A stretch of DNA of 64,000 nucleotides from CAWCKS01 sp963763485 (lineage in GTDB: Bacteria > Pseudomonadota > Alphaproteobacteria > Rhizobiales > Xanthobacteraceae). Below, piece after piece: positions 30,340-37,105 of the stretch. The notes under the pieces were generated by a model. It was not told where the DNA came from. It saw only the letters and a program-made list of their open reading frames with translations, and did no database searches. Location of the stretch: contig CAVXOW010000003.1 in assembly GCA_963763485.1 (NCBI GenBank), positions 372,001-436,000 on the forward strand. The letters run 5' to 3'. The position numbers and the translations under genes are program-made. The stretch's first letter is position 1. Every line of letters starts with the position of its first letter.

Positions 30340-31662
30340 ATGCGACTGTCGCGTTATTTCCTGCCGATCCTGAAAGAGACGCCAAAAGAGGCGGAGATCG
30401 CCTCGCATCGGTTGATGCTGCGCGCCGGCATGATGCGGCAGGAGGCGGCCGGCATTTATGCGCTGCTGCCGCTCGGGCTTCGTGTGCTCAACAAGATTTG
30501 CGCGATCGTGCGCGAGGAGCAGAACCGCTCCGGCGCGATCGAGCTTTTGATGCCGACGATCCAGTCGGCCGAACTGTGGCGCGAGAGCAGCCGCTACGAC
30601 GACTACGGCAAGGAGATGCTCCGTATCAAGGATCGCCACGAGCGCGAGATGCTCTTTGGTCCGACCAACGAGGAGATGATCACCGAGATCTTTCGCGCGT
30701 ATGTCCGCTCCTACAAGGACCTGCCGCTGAACCTCTACCACATCCAGTGGAAATTTCGCGACGAGGTGCGGCCGCGTTTCGGGCTGATGCGCGGGCGCGA
30801 GTTCCTGATGAAGGACGCGTACTCGTTCGATCTCGATGGGGCCGGCGCACGGCACTCGTACAACAAGATGTTCGTCGCCTACCTGCGCACCTTTGCGCGG
30901 ATGGGACTGAAGTCGATCCCGATGGTCGCCGACACCGGCCCGATCGGCGGTGATCTCAGCCATGAGTTCATCATCCTGGCATCGACGGGCGAGAGCGAGG
31001 TGTTCTGCCACAAGAACTATCTCGACATGACGGTGCCGGACGCGAGCACGAATTTCGACGACGTTGCCGGCCTGCAAGGCATCGTCAACCAATGGACGTC
31101 GCACTATGCGGCGACTTCCGAAATGCACGACGCGGCAAAGTTCGCGAGTTTGACGGAGGCCGACCGCATCTCGGCGCGCGGCATCGAGGTCGGCCACATC
31201 TTCTATTTCGGTACGAAATACTCCGAGCCGATGCGTGCAGTCGTGACCGGGCCCGACGGTGTGATGGTGCCGATCCACGGCGGCTCCTACGGCATCGGTC
31301 CGACCCGGCTGATCGGTGCGATCATCGAGGCCTTCCACGATGAGGCCGGCATCAAGTGGCCGGACGCGGTGGCGCCGTTCGGCGCCATCATCCTCAATCT
31401 CAAGCCCGGCGGCAGCGACACCGATCCGGCTTGCGAGCAGCTTTACCGGGCGCTTACCGCCAAAGGTATCGACGTGCTCTACGACGACACCGATCAGAGG
31501 CCGGGCGCCAAGTTTGCCACTGCCGACCTGATTGGAATTCCCTGGCAGATCCAGGTCGGACCGAGGGGGCTCGCGGACGGCAAGGTCGAACTGAAGCGGC
31601 GCAGCGACGGCTCGCGCGAACTGCTGAGTCCCGCTGATGCAATCGCGAAATTGACCGCCTGA
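30340..31662 (+). CDS. proS: proline--tRNA ligase
   Basis: Charges tRNA-Pro with proline. The 440-residue protein is the short alphaproteobacterial form. The class II motifs are present: motif 2 within [20 protein letters not shown] and motif 3 as [20 protein letters not shown]. The large editing insertion found in E. coli ProS is absent, as expected for this length. The anticodon-binding domain follows ([13 protein letters not shown]). Start ATG at 30340 ([15 protein letters not shown]) chosen because it gives the conserved N-terminus; the longer frame from 30271 does not. Confidence 0.95.
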   Translation: MRLSRYFLPILKETPKEAEIASHRLMLRAGMMRQEAAGIYALLPLGLRVLNKICAIVREEQNRSGAIELLMPTIQSAELWRESSRYDDYGKEMLRIKDRHEREMLFGPTNEEMITEIFRAYVRSYKDLPLNLYHIQWKFRDEVRPRFGLMRGREFLMKDAYSFDLDGAGARHSYNKMFVAYLRTFARMGLKSIPMVADTGPIGGDLSHEFIILASTGESEVFCHKNYLDMTVPDASTNFDDVAGLQGIVNQWTSHYAATSEMHDAAKFASLTEADRISARGIEVGHIFYFGTKYSEPMRAVVTGPDGVMVPIHGGSYGIGPTRLIGAIIEAFHDEAGIKWPDAVAPFGAIILNLKPGGSDTDPACEQLYRALTAKGIDVLYDDTDQRPGAKFATADLIGIPWQIQVGPRGLADGKVELKRRSDGSRELLSPADAIAKLTA

Positions 31663-31746
31663 GCTGTGCACCACGGGAGCGGGCGCGCAGATAACACGGC
31701 ATGAAACGGCCCGAATCGTGTGAAAATCGGCCCATCGGACAATGCG

Positions 31747-33015
31747 ATGAGTGAAGCCCTCCGAACCCACGCCTTCGCACCTTTCGAGTGGTTGCTTTCG
31801 CTGCGTTACCTCAGGGCGCGGCGCAAGGAAGGTTTTATCTCGGTCATCGCCGGTTTTTCGTTCCTCGGCATCATGCTCGGCGTCGCCACGCTGATCATCG
31901 TGATGGCGGTCATGAACGGCTTCCGCAAGGAACTGCTCGACAAGATCCTCGGCCTCAACGGCCATCTCTTGGTGCAGCCGCTGGAGTCGCCGCTGACCGA
32001 CTGGAAGGAGGTTTCCGAGCGCATCAACCAGGTAAGGGGCATTCGGCTTGCAGCCCCTGTGGTCGACGGCCAGGCGCTGGCGTCGTCGCCGTTTAACGCC
32101 GCCGGCGTGTTCGTGCGCGGCATCCGCTCCGAGGACCTGACCAACGTCACGTCGGTCGAGAAGAACATCAAGCAGGGCACGCTCGAAGGGTTTGACGACG
32201 CGCAAGGGCTCGCGATCGGCCGGCGGCTTGCCGACCAGCTGTCGCTGCATGCCGGCGACAACATCACTCTCGTCGCGCCGAAGGGCGCACAGACGCCGAT
32301 GGGCGTGGTGCCGCGGATCAAGACCTATCGCGTGCTGGCGGTGTTCGAGATCGGCATGTCGGAATACAACTCGACCTTCGTGTTCATGCCGCTGTCCGAG
32401 GCACAGGCCTATTTCAACCGCGCAAACGACGTCACCTCCATCGAGGTCTACACCACCAATCCCGACAACATCGACGATTTTCGCAAAGCGGTGACAGAGG
32501 CCGCCGGCCGGCCGGTGTTCCTGGTCGACTGGCGTCAACGCAATTCGACTTTTTTCAATGCGCTGCAGGTCGAGCGCAACGTGATGTTCCTGATCCTGAC
32601 ACTGATCGTGCTGGTGGCGGCACTGAATATCATCTCCGGCCTGATCATGCTGGTGAAGGACAAGGGCAGCGACATCGCGATCCTGCGCACCATGGGCGCC
32701 TCGCAGGGTTCGATCATGCGGATATTCCTGATCACGGGCGCTTCGATCGGCGTGGTCGGTACCTTGGTCGGCTTCCTCGTCGGCACGCTGATCTGCCTCA
32801 ACATCGAATCGATCCGCCAATTCCTGTCGTGGATGACCAACACCGAATTGTTCTCACCGGAACTCTACTTCCTGTCGAAGCTGCCGGCCGAGATGGACGT
32901 CAGCGAGACCTTTGCCGTCGTGCTGATGGCACTGACGCTGTCGTTCCTCGCGACGCTCTATCCGTCGTGGCGCGCCGCGCGGCTCGATCCGGTCGAGGCG
33001 CTGCGGTATGAGTGA
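31747..33015 (+). CDS. lolC: lipoprotein-releasing ABC transporter permease (LolC/E family)
   Basis: Inner-membrane permease of about 422 residues in the LolCDE system that releases lipoproteins from the inner membrane for transport to the outer membrane. One N-terminal helix ([19 protein letters not shown]), a large periplasmic domain and three C-terminal helices (including [20 protein letters not shown]) are visible. The cytoplasmic coupling motif lies in [20 protein letters not shown]. Start ATG at 31747; a GTG at 31720 is less likely. It overlaps lolD by eight bases. Only one permease gene is present, as is common in alphaproteobacteria. Confidence 0.93.
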   Translation: MSEALRTHAFAPFEWLLSLRYLRARRKEGFISVIAGFSFLGIMLGVATLIIVMAVMNGFRKELLDKILGLNGHLLVQPLESPLTDWKEVSERINQVRGIRLAAPVVDGQALASSPFNAAGVFVRGIRSEDLTNVTSVEKNIKQGTLEGFDDAQGLAIGRRLADQLSLHAGDNITLVAPKGAQTPMGVVPRIKTYRVLAVFEIGMSEYNSTFVFMPLSEAQAYFNRANDVTSIEVYTTNPDNIDDFRKAVTEAAGRPVFLVDWRQRNSTFFNALQVERNVMFLILTLIVLVAALNIISGLIMLVKDKGSDIAILRTMGASQGSIMRIFLITGASIGVVGTLVGFLVGTLICLNIESIRQFLSWMTNTELFSPELYFLSKLPAEMDVSETFAVVLMALTLSFLATLYPSWRAARLDPVEALRYE

Positions 33016-33718
33016 CACCGAGGCGGCGCCGACCAACGACGTTCCGATCGTCTATCTCCACGAGGTCGCGCGGCGCTATCAGCAGGGTGAGGCGACGCTG
33101 ACCATCCTCGACGGCGTGCGGTTCGCGCTGTGGTCGGGGCAATCGGTGGCGCTGGTGGCGCCGTCCGGCGCCGGCAAGTCGACGCTGCTGCACATCGCCG
33201 GCCTGCTCGAGCACCCCGACGAGGGCGAGGTTTATCTCAGCGGCACGCCGACCTCCACGCTGTCCGACATCGAGCGCACCATGATGCGGCGGACCGACAT
33301 CGGCTTCGTCTACCAGTCGCACCGGCTGCTGCCGGAATTCTCCGCGCTCGAGAACGTGATGATCCCGCAAATGGTGCGCGGCCTGGGGCGCAAGGAAGCG
33401 ATCATGCGCGCGACCGAGCTGCTCGCCTATCTCGGCCTGCGCGACCGCATCAGCCATCGTCCTGCGGAACTGTCCGGCGGCGAGCAGCAGCGCGTCGCGA
33501 TTGCGCGCGCGGTCGCCAATGCGCCGCGCATCCTGCTCGCCGACGAGCCGACCGGCAATCTCGACCCGAACACGGCCGAGCATGTGTTCTCGGCGCTGAC
33601 CGAACTCGTGCAGGCGACCAACGTCGCGATGCTGATCGCGACCCACAACATGGAGCTTGCGAGCCGCATGGACCGTCGTGTCACGATCCGCGAGGGTCGG
33701 GTCGAGGAGCTCGATTAG
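33008..33718 (+). CDS. lolD: lipoprotein-releasing ABC transporter ATP-binding protein
   Basis: ATPase partner of the LolC/E permease, 236 residues. Walker [11 protein letters not shown]-loop [19 protein letters not shown], signature [14 protein letters not shown], Walker [14 protein letters not shown] and the switch His in IATHNMELA are all intact. The start overlaps the lolC stop by eight bases, which suggests translational coupling. Confidence 0.95.
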   Translation: MSDTEAAPTNDVPIVYLHEVARRYQQGEATLTILDGVRFALWSGQSVALVAPSGAGKSTLLHIAGLLEHPDEGEVYLSGTPTSTLSDIERTMMRRTDIGFVYQSHRLLPEFSALENVMIPQMVRGLGRKEAIMRATELLAYLGLRDRISHRPAELSGGEQQRVAIARAVANAPRILLADEPTGNLDPNTAEHVFSALTELVQATNVAMLIATHNMELASRMDRRVTIREGRVEELD

Positions 33719-33833
33719 GCCGACCACCGGCGACGCGCAAGGTGCTGATCGCGCGTTTGTTTTCGGGCGATTTTGCGAGGTTTTGCGGCGGTTGCGGACG
33801 CCGCCAAGCTCAAGCGCGCTGCACGTGTCGTGT

Positions 33834-33971
33834 GTCGTCCCCGCGAAAGCGGGGACCCATACGCCGCAGCAAGTGTGATGTGACGAAAGCACGTGATCGA
33901 ACTGTCCTTGACGAGATGTAGCGCTTCACCAATTCCCACAGGGGTTATGGGTCCGCCTTCGCGGAGACGAC
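33834..33971. repeat. degenerate palindromic repeat element
   Basis: The left end holds CCCCGCGAAAGCGGGG, a perfect palindrome with a GAAA loop, within about 28 bp (33834-33861). The right end (33946-33971) is an imperfect inverted copy of it (TATGGGTCCGCCTTCGCGG). The whole is a miniature inverted-repeat type element of about 138 bp, similar in layout to dispersed repeats I associate with Bradyrhizobium genomes. It lies after lolD and could form a strong RNA hairpin. Confidence 0.6.
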
Positions 33972-34358
33972 CTGGAGTGAACGCGCGAAATCATCCCGCG
34001 ACACGATGTGCCCGAGGCTTTGCTCTTGCGTTCGCGCGCTCTGAAATCAGAGAGCGCAGGGAAAGCCGGATGCCAGCTGCACCCGCAGCCTCGTGCGCAA
34101 AAGTAGATAAACAGCGCAACGAGCTTCATTCACCACAAGGTTCAACCGACATCCGGTTTTCCCTGCAATGATCGACTGACGGCGTGGCCGACGCGGTCAA
34201 CGTCGATCGCAATCCGGCCAGCACTCGCGACGATCGCGACGCGCCCTCGAGTGGCGCCGGCATCCAGATATTACACTAGTAGGGAATAGACGGCAAGCGA
34301 AAAATGCGGCAAGCGTAATTTGCTTGCCGCAACAATCCTGGCCAACTCATGATCCTGC
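33972..34358. other. gene-poor stretch with degenerate repeat-like sequence
   Basis: No convincing ORF. A near-palindrome GCGCGCTCTGAAATCAGAGA occurs at about 34034-34053, and the sequence around it resembles repeated intergenic DNA that I associate with Bradyrhizobium. I could not align it to a named element. The open frames here have poor codon use. Confidence 0.35.
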
Positions 34359-34649
34359 TTATCTGCGCCGGCGCGGCGGCGGGGGAGACGGCGGCAGGCC
34401 GTAGGGATTGCTGTAGGCTTGGCTGTACGCCTGCTCGGTTGAGGAGAAGAACGCCGGATTCGGCGTGCAGTAGCCGACGTTGCCGGACGCCGTCGCTTGG
34501 CACGAGGCGTAGTTCGGATAATCGCACAGACGGGCATCGTCGCCAGTGTAGACGATGCACCAAGGCTGCCCCGGATCATAGGCGAGCGCCGCGCCCGAAC
34601 TCAATGTGGCAGCGCCGAAGGCGAGGGCGGCAAGTATCGATTTTCTCAT
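34359..34649 (-). CDS. DUF3551-like small secreted protein
   Basis: A 96-residue exported protein. The ATG at 34649 has a good Shine-Dalgarno (GGGAGAAG), followed by a signal peptide MRKSILAALAFGAATLSSGA ending in ALA. The mature part holds the DUF3551 pattern: PWCIVYTGDDARLCDYPNYA, then SCQATASG and GYCTPNPAFF, with four cysteines likely in two disulfides. The tail is Pro/Arg-rich. DUF3551 proteins are abundant in Bradyrhizobium, and their function is unknown. It stands alone in an interval of small genes. Confidence 0.75.
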   Translation of the reverse strand: MRKSILAALAFGAATLSSGAALAYDPGQPWCIVYTGDDARLCDYPNYASCQATASGNVGYCTPNPAFFSSTEQAYSQAYSNPYGLPPSPPPPRRRR

Positions 34650-34795
34650 GTCTTCTCCCAGCGGCGTTACGGCGACATCGCTTCCATCAAGGTCCATATG
34701 GCATCGCCACGGTCGATTTCCAACCCGGCGATCAGGCCACTTAAAACGCTCGATTCTTGCTTGCCACGGCGCCCGCGCCCCGCAATATTCGATCG

Positions 34796-34993
34796 ATGCG
34801 AAAATTCTCTCGTGAAGCGTTCCTGTTATACGGAGTCATGCTGGCCGCAGTCGCGGCCTTCGTGATCGGCCACATCGCTTATGTCGATCTCGGCATTTCG
34901 CGCGGCGAAATCCGCAGCGGCGCGCTTGGCGGCGCCGTGGTGATCGGAGCGCTGTTGTTTGCTGGAAGCCTCAGCCGGCGGGGCGGTGAGTGA
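34796..34993 (+). CDS. small hypothetical membrane protein
   Basis: A 65-residue ORF with two hydrophobic stretches (LLYGVMLAAVAAFVIGHIAY and ALGGAVVIGALLFAGSL) and a basic N-terminus (MRKFSREAF). A frame open from 34757 exists, but the ATG at 34796 gives the natural basic start. No Shine-Dalgarno is obvious. No family recognised. Confidence 0.5.
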   Translation: MRKFSREAFLLYGVMLAAVAAFVIGHIAYVDLGISRGEIRSGALGGAVVIGALLFAGSLSRRGGE

Positions 34994-35084
34994 CCCTGCT
35001 TCTGGTGCGTTGCAGAAATCAACTTTGAGTGTGGGGCTACCGAATTGGCCTTGTTTCAATTCCGCATCGGCGGATACTTGAACG

Positions 35085-35273
35085 ATGGCTAGAATTCTGC
35101 TGGCTGCGGCCGTTTTGATACTTTTGACCGGGTGCAATTTTAACCCCGAAAAGGAGATGGCTGCCTGCACCAAGGCCCATCCAGGCGATGATGACGCGAT
35201 CGCCGTCTGCTTCTCAAAGGCGCAGCAGGGCCATCGGGTCGGTATCGCCGGAGTGTCCGCCTCGGGGGATTAG
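35085..35273 (+). CDS. small putative lipoprotein
   Basis: A 62-residue protein with a lipoprotein signal: MARILLAAAVLILLTGCNFN, with the lipobox LLTGC and the acceptor Cys at residue 17. The mature part has two more Cys (AACTKAHPGD and AVCFSKAQQG), which may form a disulfide. It would be lipidated and, as the residue after Cys is Asn, probably sent to the outer membrane by the Lol system. Function unknown. Confidence 0.6.
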   Translation: MARILLAAAVLILLTGCNFNPEKEMAACTKAHPGDDDAIAVCFSKAQQGHRVGIAGVSASGD

Positions 35274-35348
35274 GAATGATCCCGCGCGTCGTGCTGGCAA
35301 CGTCGGCTTCAATCTGCTAAACCGCCGGAGCCGACTGATCGCTCGGAA

Positions 35349-35567
35349 TCAGCGCTGTTGACGCAGACCCGGAGGCAACGGCTGCGGGTTCAGCGCGCGC
35401 GGACCGACGAACGCGTTCTGGCGGATCTTGCCGGCACCGGCGCCACTGCTCTGGCTTCCAATAGTGAAGTGAGCCTGCGAATTGCCGAGCTTGTCGGCCT
35501 GGGCGGCATTCATCGCGAGCACGAGCAACGCCGTCACGATCGCGGGATAGATGCAACTCTTGCGCAT
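35349..35567 (-). CDS. small secreted protein with an NPQPLPPG tail
   Basis: A 72-residue protein with a strong Shine-Dalgarno (AAGGAGA) before the ATG and a signal peptide (MRKSCIYPAIVTALLVLAMN, cleavage after AQA). The mature protein is short, Gly/Ser-rich, and ends in RALNPQPLPPGLRQQR. The NPQPLPPG motif recurs in small exported proteins of Bradyrhizobium and relatives, as I recall, with no assigned role. Confidence 0.6.
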   Translation of the reverse strand: MRKSCIYPAIVTALLVLAMNAAQADKLGNSQAHFTIGSQSSGAGAGKIRQNAFVGPRALNPQPLPPGLRQQR

Positions 35568-35853
35568 GATGGTCTCCTTGGTCGGATCGAAAGCAGTGGG
35601 CGCGGGATCGGTGACGTTCGCAGGGCGCGCGGGATGTCACGAGCAGGCACGAGACGCTTTCATGCGCATTTGTCGCGTGCGTCTGCGCGGCAGTTTTGCG
35701 CGTTGGTGACCGTCACGCCGGACCCGCAATTTTAGATTGGGCAGCGCAGATTAAGAGCGGCCCGCCAACTGAGGCTGCTCACATTTAGCGGAGGATCGCG
35801 ATCGTGTGTCGGTTCCGTGTTATGGTCGGCACGGGAAGATCCGCGGTGAGACG

Positions 35854-36000
35854 ATGCTCTCGATCTTGTTAAAGCTTGCGCTGCTGGCTGGCCTGGGGAT
35901 CGTAACCCTTGGCGTTTTACCGGGCAGGCTGTGGGGCGGAATCCTCGCTGTCGCGACATGCATCGTGGCTGCTGCCGTCCTTCATTTCGTCGCCCCCTGA
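35854..36000 (+). CDS. small hypothetical membrane protein
   Basis: A 48-residue ORF, MLSILLKLALLAGLGIVTLG..., almost entirely hydrophobic with two likely helices. Its C-terminal AAAVLHFVAP resembles the end of the ORF at 36392-36595 (AAVILHFAAP), so the two may be diverged copies. A weak GGTGAG Shine-Dalgarno lies upstream. No family recognised. Confidence 0.45.
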   Translation: MLSILLKLALLAGLGIVTLGVLPGRLWGGILAVATCIVAAAVLHFVAP

Positions 36001-36052
36001 GATCAGGCGGGCCACCGCATCAAAGGGGGATCGGAAGGGGCCAGCATCCAGC

Positions 36053-36375
36053 CTTGGGTAGTGGGTCAGTTTGATTGTGGCGCACGAATTTGGATTGATC
36101 GGCTCGGCCGGAGGCTCATATTCCGATCATGGCCGAACCTCGCCCAGCTGACGAACTGGCGACCTTGCGCGACCTTCTGGGTCGCCTGGAAGCTGGCGCG
36201 TTGAGCATGCACCAAGGCGGCAAGGACGTAAGCCAGCGCGAGATTGGCGTGCTCAAGCGCGAGATTTCGGCGCTTGAGAAGACTTTGGCCCGTCTTAGGG
36301 GACAAACTGAATGACCCCCAGACGCCCCGGGGACCGATTACCAAGGCTTGGGTAATGGGTCAGTTTGATTGTGGC
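36053..36375. repeat. 29-bp direct repeat, two copies 294 bp apart
   Basis: CTTGGGTA(G/A)TGGGTCAGTTTGATTGTGGC-type sequence at 36053-36081 and 36347-36375, identical except for one base. Each copy opens a unit that contains one small ORF and ends in AAACTGA...GACCC sequence partly complementary to the start (36303-36316 and 36603-36612). Confidence 0.7.
36129..36314 (+). CDS. small hypothetical coiled-coil protein
   Basis: A 61-residue hydrophilic ORF (MAEPRPADELATLRDLLGRL...) with leucine-rich heptad-like spacing through most of its length, so a helical hairpin or coiled coil is likely. GGAGG occurs 14 bases upstream, further than ideal. It lies within the first of two repeat-bounded units. 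No family recognised. Confidence 0.4.
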   Translation: MAEPRPADELATLRDLLGRLEAGALSMHQGGKDVSQREIGVLKREISALEKTLARLRGQTE

Positions 36376-36391
36376 ACCCCGAAGGGGTGGC

Positions 36392-36595
36392 ATGAAAGCG
36401 ATTCCGGCGCATATTCAGAGCATGATCATAGACGGTCCCAGACTCGCCGGAGCAGTTGCTCTGCTACTGATCGGTTGGCCTTTTCCCTTTATGTTTATTC
36501 CCTCCATTGGGCCTGCTGGCCTTGGCCAGTGGGCGGCAGTTTGGATTGGTACGTGCCTGATGGCTGCCGTCATCCTTCATTTCGCCGCGCCCTAA
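36392..36595 (+). CDS. small hypothetical membrane protein
   Basis: A 67-residue ORF from the ATG at 36392 (MKAIPAHIQSMIIDGPRLAG). It has two hydrophobic segments (AVALLLIGWPFPFMFIPSIG and AAVWIGTCLMAAVILHF) and ends in AVILHFAAP, like the ORF at 35854-36000. The Shine-Dalgarno is GGGG-type. It fills the second repeat-bounded unit. No family recognised. Confidence 0.45.
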   Translation: MKAIPAHIQSMIIDGPRLAGAVALLLIGWPFPFMFIPSIGPAGLGQWAAVWIGTCLMAAVILHFAAP

Positions 36596-36622
36596 ATGAC
36601 CCAAACTGACCCTCTCCCTCGC

Positions 36623-36650
36623 TTGACATAGAACAAAACGGGAATATAGT
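36623..36650 (+). promoter_or_regulatory. strong sigma70-type promoter of the 32-residue ORF
   Basis: TTGACA (36623-36628) and TATAGT (36645-36650) separated by 16 bp. The -35 box is a perfect consensus. Transcription would begin about 36657, inside the LexA-like site, 25 bp before the ORF's ATG. Confidence 0.7.
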
Positions 36651-36663
36651 TCGCTTTCTGTTC
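36649..36663 (+). promoter_or_regulatory. LexA-type operator overlapping the -10 and start region
   Basis: GTTCGCTTTCTGTTC is a perfect GTTC-N7-GTTC, the known LexA recognition pattern of alphaproteobacteria. It covers the last bases of the -10 box and the expected start site, a good place for repression. A near-match in the reverse sense, GAAC-N7-GAAT, occurs at 36631-36645 between -35 and -10. lexA itself is at the right end of this window. Confidence 0.65.
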
Positions 36664-36681
36664 TAGTCGCGGGAGGCGGTA

Positions 36682-36780
36682 ATGTTGAAGATGTTTGCGG
36701 AAGAGGTGGCTGCACTGGCGTCGCTGACGCTGTTCGTTGGCATGATCGCGGTGTGGGCCCAGGTCATTCCGCAGCTTTGA
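36682..36780 (+). CDS. 32-residue membrane microprotein, predicted SOS-controlled
   Basis: MLKMFAEEVAALASLTLFVG, then MIAVWAQVIPQL. A charged N-terminus (K3, E7, E8) is followed by a single likely transmembrane helix (about residues 9-28). A full GGGAGG Shine-Dalgarno sits five bases before the ATG. The promoter and LexA-type operator immediately upstream make it an SOS-regulated gene by inference. It resembles in size and layout the Caulobacter SidA cell-division inhibitor (29 residues, LexA-controlled, inner membrane), but I cannot check similarity. It is too short for routine gene finding. The next gene is dnaE. Confidence 0.65.
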   Translation: MLKMFAEEVAALASLTLFVGMIAVWAQVIPQL

Positions 36781-36800
36781 GTGTGTCCTCCCGTTCCGCT

Positions 36801-36905
36801 CATTCCCGCGAAAGCGGGAATCCAGTGCTCGAAGGACAGGCCCCGCCTATTGGCAAGGACTGGGTTCCCTCAGGCCAAACGCTTGTTTGGACGACGTCTG
36901 CGGGA
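36801..36905. repeat. degenerate palindromic repeat element
   Basis: The left arm contains ATTCCCGCGAAAGCGGGAAT (36802-36821), a perfect palindrome with a GAAA loop. Sequence resembling the start of an inverted right end (ACTGGGTTCC at about 36859) follows. It looks like a decayed copy of a dispersed repeat. The short ORFs crossing it are not credible genes. Confidence 0.5.
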
Positions 36906-37105
36906 ACGAGCCGTGGAAGGGGGCATGCGCGGATTTCAGTTCGCTCACAGGCTTGCAGTGCCCCGTTGTGGGGAAACTGAGGATTACACCGACGCGGCTG
37001 CTGTCAGGCGTTGTCGCGGTGGACTTAGCTGATATGGCCTCTCACCATCGTTGGGATTGAGTTGGCTGATTCCGGCCGCGATCCAGAAAGATGCGCTGGA
37101 AGGCA
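36906..37105. other. spacer before dnaE
   Basis: About 200 bp with no recognised gene or clear promoter. Together with the repeat it makes up the gap of roughly 325 bp before the dnaE start. Confidence 0.4.

Noticed and set aside
29602..32820. A 1072-codon open frame on the minus strand
   Set aside because: It runs antisense through the copper chaperone, proS and lolC, all of which are certain. The translation is rich in His, Arg, Asp and Gln with no family resemblance, the usual look of an antisense frame in GC-rich DNA.
33834..33971. CRISPR array
   Set aside because: Palindromic repeats are present, but not the regularly spaced identical repeats with unique spacers of a CRISPR array; no cas genes are visible.
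33893..34171. 92-codon plus-strand ORF
   Set aside because: It begins inside a repeat element, is Arg/Ser/Pro-rich, and has no Shine-Dalgarno or family resemblance.
35358..35735. 125-codon plus-strand ORF
   Set aside because: It is antisense to the small secreted protein gene, which has a signal peptide and strong Shine-Dalgarno.
36753..37032. Two overlapping plus-strand ORFs near the repeat before dnaE
   Set aside because: They cross the palindrome and have no plausible protein character.
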